Assembly (NCBI RefSeq): GCF_052118845.1 | Contig: NZ_JBQKGJ010000020.1 | Location: 1 to 64,000, forward strand | From: Bilifractor sp002394235 | Lineage (GTDB): Bacteria > Bacillota > Clostridia > Lachnospirales > Lachnospiraceae | Length of the DNA: 64,000 bases | Direction of reading: 5' to 3' | Made by a program: the position numbers and the translations under genes | Notes under the pieces: generated by a model | Told to the model about the DNA's origin: nothing | Database searches by the model: none | Seen by the model: the letters and a program-made list of their open reading frames with translations, nothing else | Part shown: positions 8,681 to 17,446 of the stretch, piece by piece | Layout of the letters: each line of letters starts with the position of its first letter | How positions within the stretch are numbered: position 1 is the stretch's first letter

Positions 8681-8773
8681 ACGCGAACAGTGAGCCGCAG
8701 CCGAATGCGAAGTATTCGTGTGCGGCGAGCGTCGCGATAGCGAGATAAAATTCGCGCAGCGTGTTTTATCTCG
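8678..8773 (+). repeat. 96-nt structured module, copy 1
   Basis: First of five near-identical 96-nt copies. Within it, CGCGA/TCGCG encloses GCCGCA/TGCGGC and CGAAT/ATTCG, and the end is the hairpin CGAGATAAAA...TTTTATCTCG. This copy has T instead of C at the loop-closing base of the final hairpin, which becomes a G-U pair. It lies between a terminator and the hybrid-kinase gene. Confidence 0.95.
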
Positions 8774-8909
8774 CTGCGGTGGCATTCAGCAGATTCCATG
8801 ATGATATACAGGGAAGATTCTGTGCGGGCATACAACAGTGGTTTTGGAGAGACGTCAATGAGTGATTTTCTGGACGGGATCCGGAGTATGGAACAGCGGG
8901 GTGGCAGAC

Positions 8910-10952
8910 ATGGGAGAGCAGAGAAGATTTTTTTCGGATGATACCAGAAGGGAAATAGAGAAGATACCGGTGGAGATGATCATTCTCCGGCTGCAGCCGG
9001 ACAGTATGCGCTGCGAGGCAGTCACGGACAAGCTTCTGGAATTCCTTCAGATCGACAGAGAATGCGCGGAGGCATCCTTTGCCGGACTGGACGATTTTCC
9101 CGATGAGTGCGGGTGGATGCATCCGGATGACCGGAAACGGATTGATCATCTGTTTGCGGGGATGAAAAATTACACGGAGCAGAAATATGTTTACCGTGTC
9201 CGGCTGAAACGGAAGAAGGATTCGGATTATCGCTGGTACCCGGCAGAAATTTTCGGCAGAAATCTGGGGGAAAAAGGGATTCTGGTGTACTGCAGTCTGG
9301 TAGATGCGAGTACAAACGGGGAACGCCGCAGGCAGAAATCATCCGCGGAGAAGATGCGGAAGCTTCTGGTGAATAAGGTCCTGGAGACGACGCAGGACTG
9401 TATCTTCTGGAAGGATACGGACAGACGTTTCGTCGGCGTCAACCGCGCTTTTCTGGAGTTCTACGGTTTTCCCTCTGACGAGGCGCTGATCGGCAAGACC
9501 GATGAGGAGATGGGATGGCACCAGGATCCGGATCCGTTCCGCAGGGATGAGGAGAGAGTCCTTCACGGGGAAAGCACGCTTCTGGTGCACGGGAAGTGCA
9601 GAATCCGCGGCGAGGAGAGGGATATCCTCGCGACCAAGGCGCCGATCTACGACGGGGACACGATTATCGGTCTGGTGGGAAGTTTTATCGATGTGACCGA
9701 GGATTATAATCAGCGAAAGCAGATCGAGCGGCTCGGGGATGAATTGAAGGACGCGCTTCAGGCGGAGAAGAAGACAAATGAGAATCTGAACATGTTCATG
9801 TCCAGAATGAGCCATGAGATGCGCACGCCCATGAATGCAGTGATCGGCCTTTCGAGTCTTGGCATGAAGGCAAAGGATGTGGATGAGGCCGTGGACTGTC
9901 TGCACAAGATCAATATGTCCGGGCAGTATCTGCTCGGCATTATCAACGACGTGCTCGATATCGGAAAAATCGACAGCGGCAAGTTCCGTCTGTCGGAGAA
10001 GCAGACCCGTCTCGCGGATATCATTACTGCCGCGGATACAATCATCCGCCCCATTGCCAACCGGAAAAAAGTAAATCTGGCCTATGATTTCAGTGGTGTT
10101 CAGATTCCGGAAGTTATCTGTGACCGTATGCGTGTGCAGCAGATCTTGATAAATCTGATGAATAATGCCGTGAAGTTTACGGATGAAGACGGGATGGTAC
10201 GTGTGGAGATTTCCGATCAGGAAGCAGGCGGGAAGGTGAAGCTTAAGATCGTTGTCTCGGACAACGGATGCGGAATGAGCCGGGATTTTCTGAAACGAAT
10301 CTTTCAGCCCTTCATTCAGGAAAACCGGGACCCGGTCAAGTATGGCTCGGGTACCGGGCTTGGCCTTTCGATCTCGAAGACTCTGGCAGAGCAGATGGGA
10401 GGAGGGATTACTGTTTCCAGCGAGGAAGGCGTCGGATCGGTATTCACGGTGACACTCATGCTCGGACTCCTGAAGAAAAATGCGGGGGAGAATGACAGCA
10501 CGGGTAAGGAGGGACAGAACACGGCTTTCAGTGACGGACGGGAGGAACGTGATTTTTCTGCTTTGAAGGGAAAGAGAATCCTGCTTGCCGAGGACAATGA
10601 AATCAACCGGGAAATCGCGCTGCGCATGATGAGCCGTGCCGGTATCCGGGCGGACTGCGCGGGGAATGGCAGAGAGGCTGTGGAGATGGCGGAAGGCTCA
10701 TCGCCGGGGTATTACGCGGCGGTGATTCTCGATCTCATGATGCCGACGATGGGCGGCTATGAGGCTGCGGAGCGAATCCGTTCCTCCGGCCGGCAGGATC
10801 TGAGGACGATTCCGATTATTGCGATGTCTGCGGACATCTTTGAGGAGTCCGTCAACCGGGCGATTTCCTGCGGGATGAATTCCTTCATCACCAAGCCGCT
10901 GGACGCGGATAAGCTGCTTGCGACGCTCATGGAAACCATAAACACACGCTGA
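8910..10952 (+). CDS. Hybrid sensor histidine kinase (PAS-PAS-HisKA-HATPase-REC)
   Basis: This is a soluble hybrid kinase of 680 residues expected to autophosphorylate on His and pass phosphate to its own receiver and then to an Hpt protein. It has two PAS-like regions (about 20-130 and 150-265), a coiled linker, an H-box MSHEMRTPMNAVIG with phospho-acceptor H302, an N-box LMNNAVKFT, G-boxes DNGCGMS and GTGLGLSI, and a C-terminal receiver with LLAEDNEINRE and phospho-acceptor D608. No membrane segments are seen, so the signal is cytoplasmic. ATG 8910 is chosen because GGGGTGG precedes it. A second ATG at 8858 (better ribosome site) opens a 27-codon frame that runs into this gene at a T7 tract. 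The downstream pseudokinase and Hpt genes suggest one relay. Confidence 0.88.
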   Translation: MGEQRRFFSDDTRREIEKIPVEMIILRLQPDSMRCEAVTDKLLEFLQIDRECAEASFAGLDDFPDECGWMHPDDRKRIDHLFAGMKNYTEQKYVYRVRLKRKKDSDYRWYPAEIFGRNLGEKGILVYCSLVDASTNGERRRQKSSAEKMRKLLVNKVLETTQDCIFWKDTDRRFVGVNRAFLEFYGFPSDEALIGKTDEEMGWHQDPDPFRRDEERVLHGESTLLVHGKCRIRGEERDILATKAPIYDGDTIIGLVGSFIDVTEDYNQRKQIERLGDELKDALQAEKKTNENLNMFMSRMSHEMRTPMNAVIGLSSLGMKAKDVDEAVDCLHKINMSGQYLLGIINDVLDIGKIDSGKFRLSEKQTRLADIITAADTIIRPIANRKKVNLAYDFSGVQIPEVICDRMRVQQILINLMNNAVKFTDEDGMVRVEISDQEAGGKVKLKIVVSDNGCGMSRDFLKRIFQPFIQENRDPVKYGSGTGLGLSISKTLAEQMGGGITVSSEEGVGSVFTVTLMLGLLKKNAGENDSTGKEGQNTAFSDGREERDFSALKGKRILLAEDNEINREIALRMMSRAGIRADCAGNGREAVEMAEGSSPGYYAAVILDLMMPTMGGYEAAERIRSSGRQDLRTIPIIAMSADIFEESVNRAISCGMNSFITKPLDADKLLATLMETINTR

Positions 10953-11280
10953 CATATCGGACAGACGCGTGGCGGAAAGTGTATAAGCTGTGGATTTACT
11001 TCACATTTATTCATGTGATATAATAGATTAAATAAAAAAATAACGGAAAAATCCACAGAGACCGATGATTTTGCTGCATAAGGAGTGCGAAGCACGGAGC
11101 AATCCGCAGCTGATACAGTGTGTGGCGCTGTTTACATCATGTGGCGCAATTTATCGTATTTTTTTGCTGGATCCTCTGCTGACTCTGTAACGCTTTGCGG
11201 AGTCTGACATCATGCGCGGTTCCGTTTGACGGCGGTTTCCGGGACACATACAGATCGGCTATGGGGCAAGGGGGATAAAT
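10953..11280. other. Intergenic region between the two hybrid kinases
   Basis: This 328-nt stretch holds no convincing gene. It contains a TATAAT at 11019-11024 with only a weak -35 (TTACTT near 10996), and copy A of the second dispersed repeat (11085-11159). The rest is unremarkable. Confidence 0.6.
11085..11159 (+). repeat. Second dispersed repeat (GTGC-GAA-GCAC hairpin), copy A
   Basis: It starts GTGCGAAGCACGGAGCAATC and continues with CAGC, ATACAGTGTGTGGC and TTATCGTA blocks that recur in the same order at 62718-62774. This copy has an extra internal duplication of the GTGTGGCGC segment. GTGC-GAA-GCAC can form a tight hairpin. Confidence 0.8.
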
Positions 11281-12885
11281 ATGAATCCGGGTATTACAGA
11301 TAAGGAAAAACAGAATCTTTTTGACAGCATCTTTGAGAATATTTATCAGGTTTTTCTAAAGATTGATCTTCTGACCGGAGACGGGGTGACACTTGCCGCA
11401 AGGGATAGTGCCTGGAAGGCCAGCACCGGTATGCGGTTCAATTTTGAGAAGATCATCTACACGTACATTCTCGACGTGTCGGCGGATGCGGACCCTATGA
11501 AGACATTGAACGAGCTGAAGCTGGAGAATGTCTCTGCGAAGCTGCAGGAGAGTCCGGTATATGAGGTGTACAATACCGTGCACGGAAAGGAAGGACATCT
11601 GCGGGTTTGCGGATTCACGTTCTTCCGCGGAGACGGAGACATCATTTATCTGGGGATCCGTGACGCGACCGGCGGTTTCAATGATGTCAGCGCACATATC
11701 CGGAAGCTTGAGAGGGCACTGCAGAAGGCGGATAAGGAGAGTGACGAGAAGAATACGTTCCTGACGCTGCTGAGCAGAAATGTACGCACGCCTCTCTACT
11801 CTATTATGGGGCTGACCAGGGCTGCCGAGTCGGATCTCGGAAGCAATACCGCCTTTGACGATTATCTGCACAAGGTGTCCATGTCCGGAACCTACATGAA
11901 CGAGACCATCAATGACGTGCTGGATCTCCGGAGAATCTCGAGAAATGAGATCGTCCTGAAAGAGGAGGAGATTTATCTCAAGCCGTTTTTTGAGGAGATA
12001 CAGCGGATGATCGCTCCGTCCATGTACGAGAAGGGCCTGATCTTCCGCATGAACACGGAGAACGTGTCAGATCTGACGGTCATGGCAGATCATCACTGTC
12101 TGCAGCAGATACAGCTGAAGCTTCTGCAGAGCGCGATTAATTACACCATTCAGGGCGGGAGAATTGATCTGGATGTCAGGGAACTGTTCCGGACGCAGGA
12201 GATGGTCACGCTGGAGTTCTCGGTGAGAGACCGGGGAATCGTCATCGATCAGGAGCGGCTGAAGGTATTGTTCCAGCCATACGATTATCTGAAGAGCAAA
12301 ATCGATTCCCATATCGGTTCCCTGGATATCGATCTGATTATCCTGAAAAGCTATGTGCGCGCCATGGGCACGGATACGCTTACGGCCGAGTCGGATGCTT
12401 CCAGAGGGACCCGCATCTCCGTCACGCTTACGGTTCCGCTGGCGGAGGAGCAGTATGACGAACGCCCGGATTCACAGGAGATGGATTTCAGCGGAAAGAG
12501 AGTGTTGGTGGTAGATGACAACGAAATCAATCTGGAGATTGTGCGCAAGATTCTGTACAGCAGGAACATTGAGGTTGTCAGCGCAAAGAACGGGCAGGAG
12601 GCCGTGGACCTGTTCCGCAGGGAAAATGGCCGTTATGACCTGATTCTGATGGACATTCTGATGCCGGTTATGGATGGCCTGGAGGCCACCCGTAAGATCC
12701 GGGCGATGCGCGATATTCCGGGTGCGGCGCATGTCCCGATCATCGCGATGACGGCAAATGCCTTCCGCGAGAATTTTGAAGAAAGCTTCAATGCCGGAAT
12801 GGATGCTCATCTTGTGAAACCGATCGAGCCCGAGCGTCTGATCATGGTGATGTCGGATGTAATGGGCCGCAGGGAACAGGCCTGA
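11281..12885 (+). CDS. Hybrid histidine pseudokinase with intact receiver
   Basis: This 534-residue protein has the architecture sensor-like domain (1-150), HisKA-like (about 155-225), HATPase-like (about 240-385) and receiver (about 400-530). The kinase core is visibly degenerate: the H-box reads LSRNVRTPLYSIMG, so the phospho-acceptor His is Arg166. The N-box reads LLQSAINYT without the key Asn, and the first G-box is DRGIVID instead of DxGxG. The receiver is intact, with VVDDNEIN, phospho-acceptor D458 in LMDILMPVMDG and Lys in LVKPI. It therefore cannot be a normal kinase; a receiver-bearing scaffold or allosteric partner of the 8910 kinase is inferred. The start ATG follows AAGGGGGATAAAT. 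Its 3' end is duplicated downstream. Confidence 0.85.
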   Translation: MNPGITDKEKQNLFDSIFENIYQVFLKIDLLTGDGVTLAARDSAWKASTGMRFNFEKIIYTYILDVSADADPMKTLNELKLENVSAKLQESPVYEVYNTVHGKEGHLRVCGFTFFRGDGDIIYLGIRDATGGFNDVSAHIRKLERALQKADKESDEKNTFLTLLSRNVRTPLYSIMGLTRAAESDLGSNTAFDDYLHKVSMSGTYMNETINDVLDLRRISRNEIVLKEEEIYLKPFFEEIQRMIAPSMYEKGLIFRMNTENVSDLTVMADHHCLQQIQLKLLQSAINYTIQGGRIDLDVRELFRTQEMVTLEFSVRDRGIVIDQERLKVLFQPYDYLKSKIDSHIGSLDIDLIILKSYVRAMGTDTLTAESDASRGTRISVTLTVPLAEEQYDERPDSQEMDFSGKRVLVVDDNEINLEIVRKILYSRNIEVVSAKNGQEAVDLFRRENGRYDLILMDILMPVMDGLEATRKIRAMRDIPGAAHVPIIAMTANAFRENFEESFNAGMDAHLVKPIEPERLIMVMSDVMGRREQA

Positions 12886-12973
12886 TGTGCGGTTCTGTCC
12901 GGCGGGAGATGGTGATCCCGGATGTAATGGGCCGCAGGGAACAGACCTGACGTGTGGTTCTGTCCGGCGGGAG
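12844..12973 (+). repeat. 65-bp tandem duplication of the hybrid pseudokinase 3' end
   Basis: ATGGTGAT...GGATGTAATGGGCCGCAGGG at 12844 recurs at 12909 and both copies run through CTGTCCGGCGGGAG. The first copy carries the real stop codon, and the second leads into the Hpt ribosome site. Confidence 0.95.
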
Positions 12974-12981
12974 GTGATGGT

Positions 12982-13365
12982 ATGGATAAGCTGATCGAAG
13001 AATTAAAAAACTGGGGTGCGGATACGGATGCGGGCATTCAGAGGGTGATGAACGACGAGGAATTCTACCGGATGCTCGTTCTGAAGTTCGCGGATTCACC
13101 TGAGTTTGAGACGCTGGAGGATGCTCTCGACCGTGGTGACAGAAAGGCTGCTTTCGGCATCGCCCACAGCCTCAAGGGCGCCTCCGCCAACCTCAGCCTG
13201 ACACCCTTCTACCGTGCGGTGGCCGCGGTTGTCGAGGATCTCAGAAAGTATTCCGGTGTTGGAAGAGAAGCTGCTGAAGAGGACACGGAACTCGAGCTGC
13301 ATCTGCAGCAGTATCGGATGGAGAGGGATCTTCTGATGAATCTTACGAGGAAGTACGTCGGCTGA
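12982..13365 (+). CDS. Hpt-domain phosphotransfer protein
   Basis: This 127-residue four-helix Hpt protein shuttles phosphate between receivers in a multistep relay. The conserved block is IAHSLKGASANL with phospho-acceptor H62, the expected HxLKGxxxxxG/S-type motif. The ATG follows GGCGGGAGGTGATGGT; an upstream in-frame GTG at 12952 lies in the duplicated DNA and is rejected. It sits directly after the two hybrid kinases, so it is the likely common phosphate acceptor. No output response regulator is encoded nearby. Confidence 0.9.
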   Translation: MDKLIEELKNWGADTDAGIQRVMNDEEFYRMLVLKFADSPEFETLEDALDRGDRKAAFGIAHSLKGASANLSLTPFYRAVAAVVEDLRKYSGVGREAAEEDTELELHLQQYRMERDLLMNLTRKYVG

Positions 13366-13497
13366 CCGGAAACTGCCGGTTAATTCGTGGTATGTGCGGA
13401 GAGACTGAATCTACTGAAAATTAATTATTGAGATCCGTATCTTTAAGTGTTATCTTTCTTAATGTCAAATAAATCAGGTACGGATATTAAGACAAGG

Positions 13498-13540
13498 GCG
13501 TCTTGCTTATGACATGGTCATGTGCGAGGCGCTTTTGTTT
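13498..13540 (+). terminator. Intrinsic terminator between the Hpt gene and the kinase-like gene
   Basis: GCGTCTTGC pairs with GCGAGGCGC through two G-U pairs; an inner ATGAC/GTCAT stem closes an ATG loop and TTTTGTTT follows. An upstream ATCCGTA (13432) / TACGGAT (13479) pairing could form a second hairpin before it. Confidence 0.7.
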
Positions 13541-13623
13541 ATACATTTTTTAGATTTCTGCTTGTTTTTTATTAGTTCTCTATTCGTTGCTCCGGCCTGA
13601 GATTTCGGATAAGGAGGCGGCTG

Positions 13624-14214
13624 ATGAACCATTTGGTTGTCACAATAGGATGTGAGTACGGCGCCGGCGGTCCCCAGATCGGCAGGATGCTTGCGGAAGC
13701 TCTGAATATCGAATATTACGACAGGGATCTGATCGATAAGGTTGTCGATCAGCTGGGCGTGGACAAGGAGCTGGTAAAAGAGGCAGATACCAAGGCAAAT
13801 GTCAAGTACAGCTTTGAGACAAGCCTGGGGCCCAGATACGCGAACCTCACGAATCGCGTGATCTACACGCAGTACGAGGTCCTTCACAATATGGCGGAGA
13901 AATCCTCCTGTGTGATCATCGGCAGGAGCGCGAACTACATTCTGAAGGACAGAGATGATGTCCTGAATTTCTTTATCTATGCTCCGAAGGATGTGAGAAT
14001 CGGTTCGATCATGGAACAGGATCATGTTTCAAGGGACAAGGCGGAAGCCGAGATCGACTATTACGATGAGATGAATCATTCGAGGCATAAGTATATTACC
14101 GGTACATACAGAGGCGACAGACGCGGAAGAGATCTGATGATCGACAGCAGCAGGCTTGGCTGGGAAAAAACCGCGAAATACCTTCTGATGTTCATAGAGA
14201 TGCTTCATGAGTGA
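13624..14214 (+). CDS. Cytidylate-kinase-like family protein
   Basis: This 196-residue P-loop protein is of the cytidylate kinase-like group (Pfam Cytidylate_kin2). The N-terminus VVTIGCEYGAGGPQIGRMLA resembles the cytidylate-kinase P-loop GxxGxGGxxIG, followed by YYDRDLIDK and CVIIGRSANYIL. Members are common in Clostridia, often with unknown substrate, and a standard Cmk usually exists elsewhere. The start ATG follows AAGGAGGCGGCTG. It is preceded by a terminator and followed by another terminator plus copy 2 of the 96-nt module, so it is a single-gene unit. Confidence 0.8.
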   Translation: MNHLVVTIGCEYGAGGPQIGRMLAEALNIEYYDRDLIDKVVDQLGVDKELVKEADTKANVKYSFETSLGPRYANLTNRVIYTQYEVLHNMAEKSSCVIIGRSANYILKDRDDVLNFFIYAPKDVRIGSIMEQDHVSRDKAEAEIDYYDEMNHSRHKYITGTYRGDRRGRDLMIDSSRLGWEKTAKYLLMFIEMLHE

Positions 14215-14289
14215 AAATCTGTAACATCGCCGTCAAACCAGGCTGCGATCCGCTTGCAGAGCATACGAATTCAATCGATGGAAGATGGA

Positions 14290-14342
14290 CAAGGGCGTCC
14301 GGACAGATATATGGATCTGTCTGGGCGCCTTTCCTTGTATTT
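14290..14342 (+). terminator. Intrinsic terminator preceding module copy 2
   Basis: GGGCGTCCGGACAGAT pairs with ATCTGTCTGGGCGCC, followed by TTTCCTTGTATTT, which runs into the 96-nt module. Confidence 0.7.
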
Positions 14343-14435
14343 ACGCGAACAGTGAGCCGCAGCCGAATGCGAAGTATTCGTGTGCGGCGAGCGTCGCGAT
14401 AGCGAGATAAAACTCGCACAGCGTGTTTTATCTCG
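14340..14435 (+). repeat. 96-nt structured module, copy 2
   Basis: Same 96-nt sequence as the other copies, with G to A in the loop of the last hairpin (CTCGCACAGCG). It lies directly after a terminator and 41 nt before the permease-dehydrogenase fusion gene. Confidence 0.95.
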
Positions 14436-14476
14436 TTCGGACAGCACAGAGAATCCGGAAAGAAAAGGAGGCAGGT

Positions 14477-17245
14477 ATGGAGAGCAAAAAAGAATCGGAA
14501 TTTACGAAGGTTTTCAGCGCGTGGGATATCCTGGTTATTGCGTTCGGCGCGATGATCGGCTGGGGCTGGGTAGTCTCTACCGGTGACTGGATCGAGAGAG
14601 GCGGAGTACTTGGCGCCGTTCTGGGATTCGTTCTCGGCGGCGTGATGATATTCTTCATCGGCCTTACTTATGCGGAGCTGACGCCCGCGATGCCTGAGTG
14701 CGGCGGCGAGCACGTATTCAGCTTCAAGGCAATGGGCGCGAATGGCTCATTTGTCTGCAGCTGGGCGATCATCCTCGGATACGTCAGTGTCGTATGCTTC
14801 GAGGCCTGCGCGCTTCCGACGATTATCACCTACATCTATCCCGGATTCCTGAAGGGTTATCTGTATACGGTCGGTGGTTTCAAGGTATATGCATCCTGGC
14901 TTGCGGTTGCGGTTGCGATGTCGATTTTTATTACCTATATCAATATCCGCGGCGCGAAAACAGCGGCCGTCCTGCAGACGGTCCTCACCGTTATTATCGG
15001 AGGTGCGGGAATTCTCCTGATTGTGGCTTCGGTTATTACCGGAAGCCCGGCCAATCTGGAAGGTCAGATGTTTGTGGGATCCGGAAGCGGAATCGCGCGG
15101 AATATCCTGCGCGTGGCCATGATGAGCCCCTTCTATTTCATTGGTTTTGACGTTATCCCGCAGGCGGCGGAGGAGATCAATGTTCCGCTGAAAAAAATCG
15201 CGAAGATGCTTCTGCTTTCTATCGTACTTGCCGTTGCGTTCTATGCTCTGGTTATTTTTGCAGTCGGCTACGTCATGAATTCCGGCGCGATCGCCGCTTC
15301 TGCCTCCAGCGGATCCGGTCTGGTGACAGCGGATGCGATGGCTGCGGCGTTCAAGACATCGGTGATGGCGAAGGTACTGATCGTCGGCGGAATGTGCGGA
15401 ATTGTAACGAGCTGGAACTCTTTCCTGATCGGTGGAAGCCGTGCGATGTATTCCATGGCAGAGTCCTATATGATCCCGAAGTTTTTCGGGAAGCTTCATG
15501 AGAAATACAAGACGCCGATTACCTCTCTGGTTCTGATCGGCGTACTCAGCTGCCTGGCACCTTTTGCGGGAAGAAAGATGCTGGTGTGGATCGTTGACGC
15601 GGGAAACCTCGCCTGCTGTCTTGCTTACTGCATGGTTGCGATGTCCTTCGTGATTCTGCGGAAAAAGTCTCCGGAAATGCCGAGACCCTATAAGGTAAAG
15701 CACTACAAGGTTGTCGGCTTTTTCGCCATTGTTCTTTCCGGTTTCATGGTGCTGATGTACATCCTTCCGGGAACCGGCGCTACGCTTTCTCTTCCCGAGT
15801 GGGTAATCGCAGGAGGATGGGGAGCGTTCGGAGTTGTTCTGTATGCGGTCTGCAAGGTGAAGTACGGCGAGAAGTTCGGAACTCTTGTCGATGTGGCAAA
15901 CGATGAGCTGGATGCCGAGGCGGCGAGAGAACGTCAGGCAGCGGCCGGAATCGCAGCCGCAGAGGCGGGCGCAGAGCCGGCGCCGGCGATGGCATCAAAG
16001 ACCATTTCTCCGGATTTCGCGAAAGCAAAAGCATTCAATGCAGCCGGAGCCGAAATGCTTCGGGATGCTTCAGCAATTCCGGATACCTTCCAGTATTTCC
16101 TGCCGGTGAACCTCGTGTTCGGATATGGAAAAACAAAGGAGGCCGGAGCGCTGGCCGGGAAGTATGGACATAAGGCACTGATTGTCACGGGACGTTCCAG
16201 CGCGAAGAAATCCGGACTGCTTGACAGAGTCCGTGACAGCCTGCAGGAAGCCGGCCTGGAGACCGTTCTGTATGACAAGGTTACCGCGAACCCGCTCACC
16301 ACAACGGCACAGGAGGGCGCGGACCTCGCGAAGCAGGAAGGCTGCGATGTGGTTGTCGGCATCGGCGGAGGAAGCATCATGGACGCAGCCAAGGGCATGG
16401 CATTCATGGCAGTCAATGACGGAGCGTTTGACGATTACATCTACAATCGGAGGTCGAGTGATCAGGCACTTCCGCTCGTGCTGATCCCCACAACATGCGG
16501 AACAGGATCCGAGGGAAATGGTTTCGCGGTGTTCACGAACCCGGAAACCGGAGACAAGAAGTCGCTCCGCAGCCCGGCGATCGTTGCAAAGGCATCGATT
16601 GTAGATCCGGAGAATATGATGACGATGCCGAAGAAGGTGCTTGCTTCTGTCGGATTTGATGCCCTGTGTCACTGCATGGAGGCTTATACAGCCAGAAAAT
16701 CACAGCCCTTTACCGATGCGCTCTGCATGTACGCAATCCCGCTGATTGTCGGTAATCTGGTGGATCTGTATCAGGGAAAGGAAAGCAGAGAAGCATGGGA
16801 GGCAATGTCAATCGCCAGCACCATCGGCGGAATGGTCATCAATACCGCCGGAGTCACCCTTGCCCATGCGATGGAGCATCCGGTCAGCGGTCTGAAAAAT
16901 GTAACACACGGCGCAGGACTTGCTGCCATCACGCCTTACGCGATTGCAGCTTCCTGGGAGGGAAACCGTTTCAAATATGGAAAGCTTTCGAGAATGCTCG
17001 GGGGCTACACGGCAGAGGATTGTGCCGAGAAGGTGCGCACCCTGCTCAGGGAGCTTGATCTGAACATCACACTGGAGGATCTGGGAGTCACTGAGGGAGA
17101 TATCCCGTGGCTGACACAGAACTGCTTCAAAGTATCGAAGGCAAACATCGATAATAACCCGACAATGCTCGCCGAGGAGGATGTGGCGGAGATTTACCAG
17201 AGAGCTCTTCACGGAGAGTCGCTGAATCTCGCACGCACCGCCTGA
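14477..17245 (+). CDS. APC-family permease fused to iron-containing alcohol dehydrogenase
   Basis: This is one continuous 922-residue reading frame. Residues about 10-475 are a roughly 12-segment amino acid-polyamine-organocation permease (AFGAMIGWGWVVSTG, then AELTPAMPECGGEHVF). Residues about 480-535 are an Ala/Glu-rich linker. Residues about 540-920 are a group III Fe-dependent alcohol dehydrogenase with the NAD motif GIGGGSIMDAAKG and metal ligands D728, H732 (GFDALCHCMEAY), H797 and H811 (NVTHGAG); the 14-residue spacing of the last two matches FucO-type enzymes. The ATG follows AAAGGAGGCAGGT. A GabT-like aminotransferase gene follows. The likely sequence is import of an omega-amino acid, conversion to the semialdehyde by the aminotransferase, and reduction to the hydroxy acid by the tethered dehydrogenase. 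The substrate (GABA, 5-aminovalerate, beta-alanine or taurine) is inferred, not shown. Confidence 0.9.
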   Translation: MESKKESEFTKVFSAWDILVIAFGAMIGWGWVVSTGDWIERGGVLGAVLGFVLGGVMIFFIGLTYAELTPAMPECGGEHVFSFKAMGANGSFVCSWAIILGYVSVVCFEACALPTIITYIYPGFLKGYLYTVGGFKVYASWLAVAVAMSIFITYINIRGAKTAAVLQTVLTVIIGGAGILLIVASVITGSPANLEGQMFVGSGSGIARNILRVAMMSPFYFIGFDVIPQAAEEINVPLKKIAKMLLLSIVLAVAFYALVIFAVGYVMNSGAIAASASSGSGLVTADAMAAAFKTSVMAKVLIVGGMCGIVTSWNSFLIGGSRAMYSMAESYMIPKFFGKLHEKYKTPITSLVLIGVLSCLAPFAGRKMLVWIVDAGNLACCLAYCMVAMSFVILRKKSPEMPRPYKVKHYKVVGFFAIVLSGFMVLMYILPGTGATLSLPEWVIAGGWGAFGVVLYAVCKVKYGEKFGTLVDVANDELDAEAARERQAAAGIAAAEAGAEPAPAMASKTISPDFAKAKAFNAAGAEMLRDASAIPDTFQYFLPVNLVFGYGKTKEAGALAGKYGHKALIVTGRSSAKKSGLLDRVRDSLQEAGLETVLYDKVTANPLTTTAQEGADLAKQEGCDVVVGIGGGSIMDAAKGMAFMAVNDGAFDDYIYNRRSSDQALPLVLIPTTCGTGSEGNGFAVFTNPETGDKKSLRSPAIVAKASIVDPENMMTMPKKVLASVGFDALCHCMEAYTARKSQPFTDALCMYAIPLIVGNLVDLYQGKESREAWEAMSIASTIGGMVINTAGVTLAHAMEHPVSGLKNVTHGAGLAAITPYAIAASWEGNRFKYGKLSRMLGGYTAEDCAEKVRTLLRELDLNITLEDLGVTEGDIPWLTQNCFKVSKANIDNNPTMLAEEDVAEIYQRALHGESLNLARTA

Positions 17246-17446
17246 AACAACGGCATTGGTTCAGGCGATGATGTATTTATCTGATCGATGATGTGATCGT
17301 CAGGTCGATGAGTGCAGTTCACAAAACAGGTATTTCGTTTATTTTTCTAAAGAAGGCACGGACACGGGACAGTGGAATTTCCAAAGATCCCGTGCTCCAT
17401 ACCAGATATATATGTTAAATATTTTTTTGTACAGGAGGAAAAGAAA

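Noticed and set aside
13400..13540. c-di-GMP or other known riboswitch before the cytidylate-kinase-like gene
   Set aside because: Paired segments exist, but no conserved riboswitch core was recognised; a terminator explains the structure.
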